NCBI GenBank assembly: GCA_964521195.1
Contig: CAZFRE010000004.1
Span: 124,001 to 188,000 of the forward strand
DNA: 64,000 nucleotides
Direction: 5' to 3'
Source: CAWDNM01 sp964521195
GTDB taxonomy: Bacteria; Actinomycetota; Coriobacteriia; Anaerosomatales; JAAXUF01
The stretch's first letter is position 1. Each line of letters starts with the position of its first letter. The translations under genes and the position numbers were made by a program. Under the pieces are notes generated by a model. That model was given only the letters and a program-made list of their open reading frames with translations, ran no database searches and was not told the DNA's origin. Shown piece by piece: positions 9,088 through 18,160 of this stretch.

Positions 9088-9096
9088 GGTAGCCTC

Positions 9097-9744
9097 CTAC
9101 TCTCCGGCCAGGAGCTTGGAGAGCTCCGGGGCATAGGCGCGGTCGACTGCGAAGAACAAGTGGTCGCCGAGATGGACCTCGTCGATGTCGGCGAACATTC
9201 TGGTCACCCCGTCACGCTCGACGGCGACGATCGAGAGCACGCGAGGCAGCTCGATGTCGAGCACGCGCTTGCCGGCGAGCGCCGGCGTCACCTCGGCGTC
9301 GAGGATGACGACCTCGCCCTGGCCGAACGCGAACTCGCTCGGCGCGTCCGGGTCGGTGAGCATCGCGAGCAACCGCGAGCTCGACCACTGCACCGCCGAG
9401 ACGGTCGGGATCCCGAACTGCTCGTAGATGACCGCACGCTTGGGGTCGAAGATGCGGGCGACGACGAGCGGCACTTTGAAGCGCTCACGCGCGACACGCG
9501 CCGCGATGATGTTGCTGTTGTCGCCGCTCGTGCACGCCGCGAACGCGTCGGCGCGTTCGATGCCGGCCTTGATGAGCGTGTCGCGGTCGAAGACCTCGCC
9601 GGCCATCCGGCGGCCCTTGATACTCTCGAACTCCTCGAAGACGTCCGGGTTGCGGTCCACCACGGCGACCGTGTGTCCCAGACGCTCGAGCTCGTGCGCG
9701 AGGTAGCGGCCCACTCGGCCGTACCCCCCGATGACGACGTGCAT
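9097..9744 (-). CDS. trkA: second TrkA-family regulatory subunit
   Basis: 215 residues; the ATG at 9744 is chosen because GAGGGAG precedes it and the Rossmann motif (VVIGGYGRVGRYLAHEL) begins at once, whereas a longer frame lacks homology. It has an RCK_N domain with an acidic strand end (VVDRNPDVFEEF), then an RCK_C domain (LAGKRVLDIELPR). It differs clearly in sequence from the downstream paralogue, so the pair probably forms a mixed gating ring or serves two channels. It is the first gene of a two-gene operon transcribed leftwards and is divergent from the amidotransferase. Confidence 0.9.
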   Translation of the reverse strand: MHVVIGGYGRVGRYLAHELERLGHTVAVVDRNPDVFEEFESIKGRRMAGEVFDRDTLIKAGIERADAFAACTSGDNSNIIAARVARERFKVPLVVARIFDPKRAVIYEQFGIPTVSAVQWSSSRLLAMLTDPDAPSEFAFGQGEVVILDAEVTPALAGKRVLDIELPRVLSIVAVERDGVTRMFADIDEVHLGDHLFFAVDRAYAPELSKLLAGE

Positions 9745-9936
9745 ACGCCCACTCCCTCGTCCGGCATCCGGCCGGGTCTGCGACCCGCCGAGTGTGCATC
9801 GCACAATCCTAGTACCCGTAGCCTCGTGCGTCATCAACAGAATCGCAGATTGCCGTGTCGATGCGGTTTCGTGCGTATCGGCAATCTGCTCGCGGTACTA
9901 TCTCCCAAAGCCCGCGTTGTAGCAGGGGGAGCACGA

Positions 9937-10656
9937 ATGCGCATACAAGTCATCCAGCACGTGCCGTTCGAAGGCCCCGCCCTGATCGGCGAGTGGGCAG
10001 CGGAATGCGGCCATTCGCTCGAGGTCACGCATGCCATCACCGAGGAGTACCCGGACCCCGCCGACATCGACTTCCTCGTGGTCATGGGTGGCCCGATGGA
10101 CGCCGACGACAACGAAGCATCGCCGTGGCTCGTCCCCGAGAAGCGGTTCATCGCCGAGACGATCGCGGCCGGTCGGCTCGTGCTCGGCGTGTGTCTGGGC
10201 GCGCAGATCGTCGCCGAGGTACTCGGCGGTCGCGTGAGGCGTGGTGCCGAGAAGGAGATCGGCTGGTATCCGGTCGCCATCACCGATACGGGCGCCGGCG
10301 AGCCGCTGTTCGAGCGCTGGCCCGACCAGGTCGTCGTGGGGCACTGGCACGGCGACACGTTCGAGTTGCCACTGGGCACGGATCCGGTCCTGTACAGCGA
10401 GGTCACGCGCAACCAGGCGTTCGTGTTCGACAACCGGGTGGTGGGCCTGCAGTTCCACCTCGAGTGGGACGCTGGAGCGGTGGTCTCGCTCATCGAGGCG
10501 TGCTCGGACGACCTCGAGGAGGGCGGCGACCACGTGGTCGGCGCAGAGGAGTTCGCAGCCGATGCGATCGTGCACATCCCGGAGTGTCGCGAGCTGCTCT
10601 TCGAGCTGCTCGACGGGCTCGAGCAGATCGGCCCGCGGACGGCGGGGATGGCGTAA
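9937..10656 (+). CDS. class I glutamine amidotransferase (GMP synthase-like)
   Basis: 239 residues from an ATG preceded by AGGGGGA; the open frame upstream of this point is antisense to trkA and is not part of the gene. The nucleophile elbow GVCLGAQ carries the catalytic Cys (about residue 88), and QFHLEW supplies the His (about 172), with an acidic residue two positions on completing the triad. The fold is a stand-alone GATase-1 domain as in YxeP/GuaA-like proteins. Only three bases separate it from the ABC transporter ATPase gene, implying co-transcription, but its acceptor substrate is not evident. Confidence 0.87.
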   Translation: MRIQVIQHVPFEGPALIGEWAAECGHSLEVTHAITEEYPDPADIDFLVVMGGPMDADDNEASPWLVPEKRFIAETIAAGRLVLGVCLGAQIVAEVLGGRVRRGAEKEIGWYPVAITDTGAGEPLFERWPDQVVVGHWHGDTFELPLGTDPVLYSEVTRNQAFVFDNRVVGLQFHLEWDAGAVVSLIEACSDDLEEGGDHVVGAEEFAADAIVHIPECRELLFELLDGLEQIGPRTAGMA

Positions 10657-10659
10657 GCG

Positions 10660-11727
10660 ATGGGTGCAGAGTCAGAGGGCGCCGGCGGTCCGATCGTCTC
10701 GGCGAGCGGGCTCGTCAAGCGGTTCGGCGACTTCACAGCGGTCGACGGTGTGAGCTTCGATATAGCCGAGGGCTCCATCTTCGGGTTGCTCGGCCCCAAC
10801 GGTGCGGGCAAGACCACCACCATCTCGATGATCTCGTGCCTCCTCGCCCCCGACGAAGGCGACGTGCTCGTCGACGGGCACTCGGTCCGCAGCGACTCGC
10901 ATGGCGTGCGACGGGTGCTGGGAGTGGTGCCGCAGGAGATCGCGCTCTACCCCACGCTCACCGCCGCCGAGAACCTGCGGTTCTGGGGCAAGATGTACGG
11001 GCTCGCTGGCAAGCAGCTGTCCGATGCGGTCGACTACGGCCTGCGCATGGCGGGGCTCGAGGATCGCGCGAAGGGTCGCGTCGAGACGTTCTCGGGAGGG
11101 ATGAAGCGGCGCATCAATATCGCCGCCGGCATCCTCCACCGCCCGCGCGTCCTGCTCATGGACGAGCCGACCGTGGGCATCGACCCGCAGAGCCGCAATC
11201 ACATCCTCGAGACGGTGCGCGAGCTCAACCGCGAGGGCATGACGGTGCTTTACACGAGCCACTACATGGAGGAGGTCGAGGCGCTCTGCGACTCGATCGC
11301 GATCGTCGACCACGGCAAGGTCATCGCGAACGGCTCGCTCGAGGAGCTGCGCGCGCTCGTCGGCGACGAGGACCGCATCCGGGTGAAGGTGGGCTCGGGG
11401 CTCGACGAGGCCGCAACGCCGGTCCAGGCCGATGACGCCGAGACGCCCGACGCTCCGCTCGAGTCCGATCTCATCGAGGAGACGCGGACAGAGCTCGGGC
11501 CCGAGGTCGCCGCGGCGCTCGCGGCGGTCCGCGCGCTGCCGGGCGTCTCGCGCGCCGAGATGATCGGCTCGGCGATCGACGTGCTGGTGCCGGCCGCCGC
11601 CCCGGTCCTCGGCGACGTGGTGGGGGCCATCGCGGATGCCGGTGCGCACATCCGCGCGATCGAGATCGTCGAACCCGACCTGGAGTCGGTGTTCCTGCAC
11701 CTCACCGGCCGAGGCCTGCGAGACTAG
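10660..11727 (+). CDS. ABC-2 exporter ATP-binding protein
   Basis: 355 residues. Walker A (GLLGPNGAGKTTT), Q-loop (VPQEIALYPTL), signature (FSGGMKRRINIA), Walker B (VLLMDEPTVGID) and switch His (TSHYMEEVE) are all intact. After about residue 235 comes an 80-90 residue C-terminal extension (ALRALVGDEDRIRVKV, later an Ala-rich linker) of the DrrA/NatA type. It ends one base into the GTG of the first permease gene. With the two following permeases it forms an exporter for drugs, lipids or ions; the substrate cannot be read from sequence. Confidence 0.92.
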   Translation: MGAESEGAGGPIVSASGLVKRFGDFTAVDGVSFDIAEGSIFGLLGPNGAGKTTTISMISCLLAPDEGDVLVDGHSVRSDSHGVRRVLGVVPQEIALYPTLTAAENLRFWGKMYGLAGKQLSDAVDYGLRMAGLEDRAKGRVETFSGGMKRRINIAAGILHRPRVLLMDEPTVGIDPQSRNHILETVRELNREGMTVLYTSHYMEEVEALCDSIAIVDHGKVIANGSLEELRALVGDEDRIRVKVGSGLDEAATPVQADDAETPDAPLESDLIEETRTELGPEVAAALAAVRALPGVSRAEMIGSAIDVLVPAAAPVLGDVVGAIADAGAHIRAIEIVEPDLESVFLHLTGRGLRD

Positions 11728-12965
11728 TGGGCCGCGCGATCGACATCGCGCTCAAGGACCTGCGCGTGTGGCTGCGCGACCCTGCAGCGCTCGGGATCCT
11801 CATCGGCATGCCCGCGCTGCTCATCGTCATCCTCGGCGCGGCGCTCGGCGGGATCATGTCGGGTAGCGGCGCACAGATCCGCGTGGCGATCGTGAACCTC
11901 GATAGCCGGCCGTTCGCAGTGGTGAAGGACCAGGCCGCCGAGCTCGAGGAGTCACTCACGAGCGCCAAGCGCATCAAGGCGCTCTTCACGATGGAGCGCA
12001 CGCGCGACCTCGCGAGTGTGGAGGATCGGGTCGCCAACGGCGACCTCGCCGCCGCGCTCGTGATCCCGGAGGGGTTCAGCGACGCGCTGGGGCAGGACAC
12101 CGTGAAGCTCGAGGTCCTCGTCGATCCGGGCTCGCAGGTCTCGGCTGGGATCTGGGAGAGCATCGTGCGCTCGGTGGCGGTGCGCTACTCGGCGGTCGTG
12201 GTCGTCGTGCGCACGACGATGGAAGCGACCCAGCGCGCGAACTCGCCGGCGCTGTCGCAAGGCGGCGGCGCGGGGGCGGTTGTCGCGTACGCGATCGCGG
12301 AGGGGTCGCGTGACGACGTGTTCGACGCGGTCAAGGTGACCGACGGCGTCGCCGGCACGACGACCGAGGTCGGCGCGCTCGACTACTACGCGCTCTCGAT
12401 GACCGCGATGTTCCTGATGTTCGGCGCGATGTTCGGCGCGATGTCGACGATCGCCGAGCGGCTGCAGAAGACGATGGAGCGGATGCTGGCGTCGCCGGCG
12501 CCACGCGAGGCCATCGTGGGCGGCAAGATGCTCGGGACGTTCGTACTCGGCGCCGCGCAGTTCGTGGTGCTGTACGTGTTCACCCGCTACATGCTGGGCG
12601 TGTGGTGGGGGACGAGCCCGGAGGCCACGTTCTTGGTGGCGCTCGCCGAGGTGGCTGCGGTGACCGGCCTGGCCACGCTCATCACCGCGTTCGCGAAGAC
12701 GCAGCGCGCCGTGGGCGGCATTGCACCACTCTTCATCCAGATCCAGGCGGCGATCGGCGGCGCGTTCTTCTCGATCGAGATCCTTCCCGACTGGATCCAG
12801 TGGATCAAGTACCTCTCGCTCGTGGGCTGGGCCATGGAGGGCTGGCGCAAGATCCAGATCGAGGGCGCGGGTGTCTCGGAGGTGCTGGTTCCGGTGCTCG
12901 CCCTGCTTGGCTTCGCCGTCGCGTTCTACGGCGTCGGCGTCGCGCGGATGAGGGCCGAGCAGTGA
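11727..12965 (+). CDS. ABC-2 type permease
   Basis: 412 residues with a GTG start overlapping the previous stop by one base. It has a first TM helix at about 22-42 (ILIGMPALLIVILGAALGG), a large extracytosolic domain (about 45-205) and five C-terminal TM helices, including MFLMFGAMFGAMSTIAERLQ. This is the YhgE/ABC-2 (NatB-like) topology. It pairs with the next permease as a heterodimer energised by the upstream ATPase. Confidence 0.88.
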   Translation: MGRAIDIALKDLRVWLRDPAALGILIGMPALLIVILGAALGGIMSGSGAQIRVAIVNLDSRPFAVVKDQAAELEESLTSAKRIKALFTMERTRDLASVEDRVANGDLAAALVIPEGFSDALGQDTVKLEVLVDPGSQVSAGIWESIVRSVAVRYSAVVVVVRTTMEATQRANSPALSQGGGAGAVVAYAIAEGSRDDVFDAVKVTDGVAGTTTEVGALDYYALSMTAMFLMFGAMFGAMSTIAERLQKTMERMLASPAPREAIVGGKMLGTFVLGAAQFVVLYVFTRYMLGVWWGTSPEATFLVALAEVAAVTGLATLITAFAKTQRAVGGIAPLFIQIQAAIGGAFFSIEILPDWIQWIKYLSLVGWAMEGWRKIQIEGAGVSEVLVPVLALLGFAVAFYGVGVARMRAEQ

Positions 12966-14167
12966 AGCGCGTGGCGGCGATGGCCGGCCTGAACCTCACG
13001 CAGCTGTTCCGCGACCGCTCGGAGCTGGTCGGCGTGATCGCACTGCCACTGCTGCTCACCTGGGTCTTCGGCACGGCGTTCGGGTCCGGATCTGCGCAGC
13101 GGCTCGTGGTGCCCGTGGCCGACATGGACCGAAGCGTGTACGCGGCCGCGATCGTCTCGGCGATCGACGAGCCGGAGGGCTTCGAGATCGAGCGTGTGCC
13201 CCCCGCCGAGGCGTATAGGCGCGTGCGCGAGGGTGAGGCGGCGATCGCGGTCGTCATCCCGCGCGGGTTCGCCGAGGACGTCGAGCACAACCGCGGCGCC
13301 GAGGTCGAGACGCTGCGCGATCCGGGCTCGTCGGAGGCGCAGGCGGTCGTCGAGGTCGTGACCGGCGCGGCGAACCGCATCGCCGCCGACGCGAAGGCCG
13401 CTCGGGTCACCGCTGAGGTGCTGATGCGCGGCAACGGCGGCGTCTACCCGAGCAACGCGCCGGACTTCCGGGAGCTCTACGCCGAGGCGGACCGGTTCTG
13501 GGCGCCCGACCCGCCGGTGGGGATCGTGACGCGGACGATGACCGCTTCGGCGACGCGCGCCTCCGAGCTCAAGGCGTCGGCGAACACGCAGTACTCGATC
13601 GGGTTCACGGTCTTCTTCGTGTTGATGGTCGCGCTCTCGGGGGCGGGCGGCATCATGGAGGAGCGCGAGCTCGGCACGTTGCGGCGGCTGCTCGCGACAC
13701 CGTCGACGCGCGGCGAGATCCTCGGCGGCAAGGTGCTTGGCGTGGCGACCATCTCGTCGTTCGAGGCGGCGATGCTCGTGGGGTTCGGCGCGCTGCTCTT
13801 CGGCGTCCCATGGGGCAATTCGCCCCCGGCCGTGGTGCTCACGCTCGGCGCGCTCGTACTCGCGTCCACCGGGCTCGGCGTCATGTTGTCGACGCTCACG
13901 AGGACGCGCGACCAGCTGGGAGCGCTCGTCCCGGTGGTCAGCACGGCGATGGCGATGATCGGCGGCTGCTACTGGCCGGTCGAGATCACGCCGCCGTTCA
14001 TGCAGACGCTTGCGAAGCTCACGCCCACAGGTTGGGCGATGGTCGCACTCAAGAACACGGTATCGCGCGGCATGGGTGTCGAGTCGGTGCTGCTACCGGT
14101 GGGGGTGCTGCTCGTGATGGCGGCCGCCTTCTTCGTCGTGGGACTCTCGCGGCTGCGCCTGGAGTAG
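12962..14167 (+). CDS. second ABC-2 type permease
   Basis: 401 residues; the GTG start overlaps the preceding stop (GTGA). The same topology recurs: an N-terminal TM (ELVGVIALPLLLTWVFGTAF), a periplasmic-type loop of about 180 residues and a C-terminal membrane block with EERELGTLRRLLATP, the cytosolic coupling segment typical of ABC-2 permeases. It is divergent enough from the preceding permease to suggest an obligate heterodimer. Confidence 0.88.
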   Translation: MKRVAAMAGLNLTQLFRDRSELVGVIALPLLLTWVFGTAFGSGSAQRLVVPVADMDRSVYAAAIVSAIDEPEGFEIERVPPAEAYRRVREGEAAIAVVIPRGFAEDVEHNRGAEVETLRDPGSSEAQAVVEVVTGAANRIAADAKAARVTAEVLMRGNGGVYPSNAPDFRELYAEADRFWAPDPPVGIVTRTMTASATRASELKASANTQYSIGFTVFFVLMVALSGAGGIMEERELGTLRRLLATPSTRGEILGGKVLGVATISSFEAAMLVGFGALLFGVPWGNSPPAVVLTLGALVLASTGLGVMLSTLTRTRDQLGALVPVVSTAMAMIGGCYWPVEITPPFMQTLAKLTPTGWAMVALKNTVSRGMGVESVLLPVGVLLVMAAAFFVVGLSRLRLE

Positions 14168-14261
14168 GGTGCGATTCGGGAAGAACCGCGACGCCCCGCT
14201 GCGCTAGGATTGCCGAGTCCGCAACGATTCCCCGAGACCCGAAAGGGCGTGCCCACGCGAC

Positions 14262-15218
14262 ATGACCGACTGGAGACGAGAGCCGAAGACCTGGGCCGCC
14301 ATCGCCATCACGCTGCTGCTGTGGGCGTCGGCATTCGCGGGCATCAAGGCAGGGATGCGCCTGACGCCCGAGGGGGCGATCGGCCCCGACGGCTACGGCC
14401 CCGGCGAGGTGGCGCTGCTGCGCTTCGCGGTCGCCTCGCTCGTGCTCATCGGCTACGCGCTCTACACGCGCATGTCCTTGCCCCGCAAGGAAGACCTGCC
14501 GCGCATCGCGATCGGCGGGTTGCTCGGCATCACGATCTATCACCTGGCACTGAACTTCGGCGAGGTGCGGGTGAGCGCAGGGGCGGCGTCGCTGCTCATC
14601 GCGGCAGGGCCGGTCTTCACCGCGATCATGTCGGTGATGTTCCTGCGCGAGCGGCTCACGTGGATCGGCTGGGCCGGGATCGCCGTCGCGTTCGCCGGCG
14701 TCGCGCTCATCTCGATGGGCGAGAGCGGCGGCTTCAGCTTCGAGCCGGCAGCGGGACTCGTGCTGCTCGCGGCGGTGTCGACGGCGGGCTACTTCATCGT
14801 CTCGAAGCGGGGCCTGCGCGCGTACTCTGCGCTGCAGTGGACCGCGTTCACGATATGGGCCGGAACGATCCCGATGCTCGTCTTCGCGCCTGGGCTCGTG
14901 CGCGCGATGCCGCACGCCGCGCCCTCGGCCACGCTCGCGATCGTGTACCTGGGCGTGTTCCCGGCGGCGATCGCGTACGTCCTGTGGAGCTACGCGCTCT
15001 CGCGCATGCCCGCGTCGCTGCTCTCCACGTTCCTCTACCTGTCGCCGGTGCTTGCGATGGCGATCGCGTGGGTCTGGATCGCCGAGGTGCCGCAGGCGCT
15101 CACCATCATCGGTGGGCTCATCGCAATCGCCGGCGTGGTGATCGTCCAGACGAAGGGCCAGCCGCCGACGGCGGCTGCCGAGATCGCGGCCAACCCTGTC
15201 GAGGCGTCGGAGGCCTGA
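14262..15218 (+). CDS. EamA/DMT-family transporter
   Basis: 318 residues with ten hydrophobic helices in two EamA repeats (about 12-150 and 165-300). Typical stretches are TLLLWASAFAGIKAGM at the start and AAGPVFTAIMSVMFLRERLT at the end of the first repeat. Members export amino acids, nucleotides or other metabolites; the substrate is not predictable. The next gene starts 1 base after its stop, so the two are co-transcribed. Confidence 0.9.
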   Translation: MTDWRREPKTWAAIAITLLLWASAFAGIKAGMRLTPEGAIGPDGYGPGEVALLRFAVASLVLIGYALYTRMSLPRKEDLPRIAIGGLLGITIYHLALNFGEVRVSAGAASLLIAAGPVFTAIMSVMFLRERLTWIGWAGIAVAFAGVALISMGESGGFSFEPAAGLVLLAAVSTAGYFIVSKRGLRAYSALQWTAFTIWAGTIPMLVFAPGLVRAMPHAAPSATLAIVYLGVFPAAIAYVLWSYALSRMPASLLSTFLYLSPVLAMAIAWVWIAEVPQALTIIGGLIAIAGVVIVQTKGQPPTAAAEIAANPVEASEA

Positions 15219-15219
15219 C

Positions 15220-15714
15220 ATGCCGTTGCGCATCACCGCCGTCACGGCAGCCGATGCCGACGACCTCGCCGAGGTCCGCCGGCTCTTCGCCGAGTACGCC
15301 GAGTGGCTCTCGCCGTTCGTGACCGCCTCGACGCTTCCGGCCGAGCTCGAGAGCCTGCCCGCACCCTTCGCCGAGCCGAGCGGCCGGCTCCTGATCGCGC
15401 GCGACGAGGCGACAGGCTCGGCCTGCGGCTGCGTGGGCGTGAAGCGACACAGCGACTCCGAATGCGAGATCAAGCGGCTGTTCGTACGGCCCGGGTGCCG
15501 GGGGAGCGGGGCGGGTGCTGCGCTCTTCTCGGCGGCGATGGATGCGGGGCGCGAGCTGGGCTACGCGGAGGCGCTCGTGTCGACGATCCCGGCGTTCATG
15601 GCGGGCGCGAACGCGATGTATGAGGCGTTCGGGTTCATGGGGACGACGTGCTTCGAGGACCACACGCATGCGAACGTGGAGATCCGGTACCTGCGGTGCG
15701 GGTTGGGAGCGTAG
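15220..15714 (+). CDS. GNAT-family N-acetyltransferase
   Basis: 164 residues. The acetyl-CoA binding motif A (IKRLFVRPGCRGSGAGAALF, with R-x-x-G-x-G/A) is clear at about residues 86-105, and the C-terminal YEAFGF motif B is present. Start ATG follows the EamA stop by one base. The closest general pattern is a small-molecule acetyltransferase of the PaiA/YsnE type; the acceptor is unknown. Confidence 0.85.
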   Translation: MPLRITAVTAADADDLAEVRRLFAEYAEWLSPFVTASTLPAELESLPAPFAEPSGRLLIARDEATGSACGCVGVKRHSDSECEIKRLFVRPGCRGSGAGAALFSAAMDAGRELGYAEALVSTIPAFMAGANAMYEAFGFMGTTCFEDHTHANVEIRYLRCGLGA

Positions 15715-15728
15715 AAGCGCGAACCGCC

Positions 15729-16004
15729 CTATCGCGTGATCGCGAACCCCCTCAGCCCCTCCGGCTCCTCGACGGTCTCGACGAGCGACGTCACCACCGC
15801 AGACGGCGGTCCGCTGCGCGCCCACGCGACGGCCTGGGCGACCTGCTCGGCGGGGCCTTCGAAGACCGCCTCGACGCCACCGTCGGGGAGGTTGCGGACC
15901 CAGCCGGCGACGCCGAGCTCCTCGGCGGTGCGGCGCGTCGACTCGCGGAACCAGACGCCCTGAACACGACCCTCGACCACCACGCGCGACCTGGCTTCGA
16001 CCAT
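15729..16004 (-). CDS. acyP: acylphosphatase
   Basis: 91 residues, the family's usual length. The start is the ATG at 16004, with GGGGAG about 7 bases upstream. The acylphosphatase signature is intact: VVVEGRVQGVWFRESTRR supplies the catalytic Arg (about 20), and GWVRNLPDGGVEAVFEG the catalytic Asn (about 38). It hydrolyses acyl phosphates such as carbamoyl and acetyl phosphate in the cytosol. It is convergent with the GNAT gene and divergent from the tautomerase gene. Confidence 0.95.
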   Translation of the reverse strand: MVEARSRVVVEGRVQGVWFRESTRRTAEELGVAGWVRNLPDGGVEAVFEGPAEQVAQAVAWARSGPPSAVVTSLVETVEEPEGLRGFAITR

Positions 16005-16067
16005 TGCGCACTCCCCAAAACCGACTGACGGGTATACCATTCGTGTTCCCAGACGAAGGAGACTCTC

Positions 16068-16469
16068 GTGCCTATCGTGCGCATCGACATCCAGTCGGGC
16101 AAGTCCACCGCGTACCGCCGCGCGGTGCTGCACGGCGTGCGCGCCGCGCTCACGATGGCGCTCGGAGTCCCGGACGAGCGCATCATGCAGCGCATCGTCG
16201 AAACGCCCTCCGACGACATCGACGTCACGCCCGACCGCTCCGGCTCGCTCACCATCATCGAAGTGGCCATGTTGCCCGGGCGGGGCCCGGAGAAGAAGAG
16301 CGCGCTGTACGAGGCGATCGTCACGAACCTCTCGGCGGATCCGGGCATTCACGCCAAGGACATCATGGTGCTCGTGAACGAGCCGTCCGCGGAATGCTTC
16401 GCGCTCGGCGGGGTCATGCAGTGCACTCTCACTCCCGCAGGCGATGCCGAGGAAGACGACGAGATCTGA
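16068..16469 (+). CDS. tautomerase-family protein (Tautomerase_2)
   Basis: 133 residues with a GTG start. After Met removal the N-terminal Pro needed as general base is present (MPIVRIDIQSGKS). Its length and conserved LTIIEVAMLPGRGPEKKSALYEAI fit the larger Tautomerase_2 group rather than the 60-residue 4-OT enzymes. The substrate is unknown. The hemolysin III-like gene starts one base after its stop. Confidence 0.8.
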   Translation: MPIVRIDIQSGKSTAYRRAVLHGVRAALTMALGVPDERIMQRIVETPSDDIDVTPDRSGSLTIIEVAMLPGRGPEKKSALYEAIVTNLSADPGIHAKDIMVLVNEPSAECFALGGVMQCTLTPAGDAEEDDEI

Positions 16470-16470
16470 C

Positions 16471-17178
16471 ATGGCCGACGCACCCGCTCACATGAACGGC
16501 AACGCGCCGGCGGCCCCGATGGGGACCACCAAGCACCGCCCGTACACGCTTGGCGAGGAGATCGCCAACAGCATCATCCATGGCATCGGCGTGGTGCTCT
16601 CGATCGCCGCGCTCACGATGCTGCTCGTGTTCGCCGGGTGGGCGCAGAACGGCTGGGCGATCGCGAGCGCGATCGTGTACGGCGTCTCGCTCGTGCTCGA
16701 GTACACGGCCTCCACCCTGTACCATGCCTTCCCGCAGCCCAACGTGAAGCATCTCTTCAAGATCTTCGACCACTGCGGCATCTACCTGCTCATCGCCGGC
16801 AGCTACACGCCGTTCTGCCTCATCACGTTGCGCGGGAGCGGCGGTTTGTGGATGTTCGCATTCATCTGGGCCTTCGCGATCGCCGGCATCTCTGCCGAGG
16901 CGTTCTGGCCGTACCGGCCGCGCTGGCTGTCGGCCGCCGTGTACCTGTGCATGGGGTGGGCGGTCATCTTCACCATCAGGCCGCTCATCGCCGCGCTCGA
17001 TCCGGCGGGCCTGTGGCTGCTCGTGGCCGGCGGCCTGTGCTACACGCTCGGCACCTTCTTCTACGTGCTCAAGAAGGTCCGCTACATGCACGCCATCTGG
17101 CACGTGTGGGTCCTTGCGGGCAGCATCTGCCACTTCCTCGCCATCCTGCTGTACGTGATCATCCCGAGCGGCGCGTAG
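16471..17178 (+). CDS. hemolysin III/YqfA-like PAQR-family membrane protein
   Basis: 235 residues from the ATG adjoining the tautomerase stop; an ATG at 16492 is an alternative. Seven TM helices begin after GEEIANSIIHGIGVVLS, and family residues are present: SSTLYH-like TASTLYHAFP, FDHCGIYLLIAGSYTPF and the C-terminal HAIWHVWVLAGSICHF, whose His and Asp residues form the PAQR metal site. Bacterial members affect membrane energetics or fatty-acid metabolism; the hemolysin name is historical. Confidence 0.9.
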   Translation: MADAPAHMNGNAPAAPMGTTKHRPYTLGEEIANSIIHGIGVVLSIAALTMLLVFAGWAQNGWAIASAIVYGVSLVLEYTASTLYHAFPQPNVKHLFKIFDHCGIYLLIAGSYTPFCLITLRGSGGLWMFAFIWAFAIAGISAEAFWPYRPRWLSAAVYLCMGWAVIFTIRPLIAALDPAGLWLLVAGGLCYTLGTFFYVLKKVRYMHAIWHVWVLAGSICHFLAILLYVIIPSGA

Positions 17179-17202
17179 CAGCGCCCGGAGAGCGAGCCCA
17201 CG

Positions 17203-17907
17203 GTGCCGACGCGCTACCCTGTCGAGCTTCTCACCACGGACCACTGCGGCGACGACATCCTGACCTGCCGCTTCTCTCGGCCTGACGGCTACGGGTTCCG
17301 CGCCGGACAGTGGTTCCGACTCCACCTTCGCACCGCTGAGGGCGATGAGGCGAAGACCTTCTCCCACTGCGGCGCGCCGGGCGATCCGGATATCGTGATG
17401 ACGACGCGGCTCTCCGACTCGGCATTCAAGCGTGCGCTCGCCCAGCTCGAACCCGGCGCCCGCGTTGAGATCTCGGCCTCGGGTGGCCGGCTCGCGCTGC
17501 CCGAGGGTGCGAGTCGCGTCTGCTTCCTCGTCGGGGGCGTCGGCATCACCCCCGTTCGATCCCTGCTCCGCCACGCCGAGCAGACCGGCCGAACCTTCGA
17601 CGACGCGCTACTGCTCTACGGGAATCGCGACGAGAGATGCGCGCCCTTCGCCGAGGAGTTCGCGGCGATGGGCCCGATCGGCGTGCGTGTGGTTCTCGTG
17701 TACGAGCATCCGTCGGTGGAGTGGGTGGGGGAGCGCGGTTTCATCACCGCAGAGACGGTGCGGCGACACGTCGGCCGGGTCGACGACAGCGTGTTCCTCG
17801 TCGCCGGGCCACCGGTGATGGTCGAGGCGATGGAGCGCGTGCTCGACGTCGTGGGGGTGGAGTCCGGGCGCCGGATCGTCGAGCGTTTCGGGACGGCTTC
17901 GAGCTAG
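17203..17907 (+). CDS. FAD/NAD(P)-binding ferredoxin-reductase-type oxidoreductase
   Basis: 234 residues, GTG start. An N-terminal FAD-binding barrel (about 1-100: FRAGQWFRLHL then the FSHCGAPGDPDIVMTTR region) precedes an NAD-binding domain with VGGVGITPVRSLLRH (about 113) and a C-terminal GPPVMVEAMERVL. It lacks a 2Fe-2S domain and so is a stand-alone flavodoxin/ferredoxin reductase-like module. It lies 24 bases after the hemolysin III gene in the same direction. The electron partner is not evident. Confidence 0.87.
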   Translation: MPTRYPVELLTTDHCGDDILTCRFSRPDGYGFRAGQWFRLHLRTAEGDEAKTFSHCGAPGDPDIVMTTRLSDSAFKRALAQLEPGARVEISASGGRLALPEGASRVCFLVGGVGITPVRSLLRHAEQTGRTFDDALLLYGNRDERCAPFAEEFAAMGPIGVRVVLVYEHPSVEWVGERGFITAETVRRHVGRVDDSVFLVAGPPVMVEAMERVLDVVGVESGRRIVERFGTASS

Positions 17908-18160
17908 CAGGTTTCGCCATTCGCCGATTGTGCGATTCGTCACACTTGTCCGAGAAAGTTGCATGTCAGGACGCAGCCACTGCCTGTCTGATACCGTTCG
18001 CACCCCAAACGGGCCCTTTCAGCCCTCGCTCGTGTTAAACCGTCGGATTGCCTGTAAACTTGACCTGGACCGCCTGTCTCCTCGGACGGCGGACAGACGT
18101 CTTCCGCGGCGCGGACATGGCCGCTCCGCGAAAGGCCGGACAGAGGAAGACGAACAGCCT

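Noticed and set aside
8788..9936. Upstream extension of the amidotransferase frame
   Set aside because: It is antisense to the two trkA genes; the ribosome site and the start of homology are at 9937.
17930..18160. N-terminal extension of the small winged-helix gene
   Set aside because: The extension is Arg/Ser-rich with no ribosome site and contains promoter-like and inverted sequences; the GTG at 18161 fits better.
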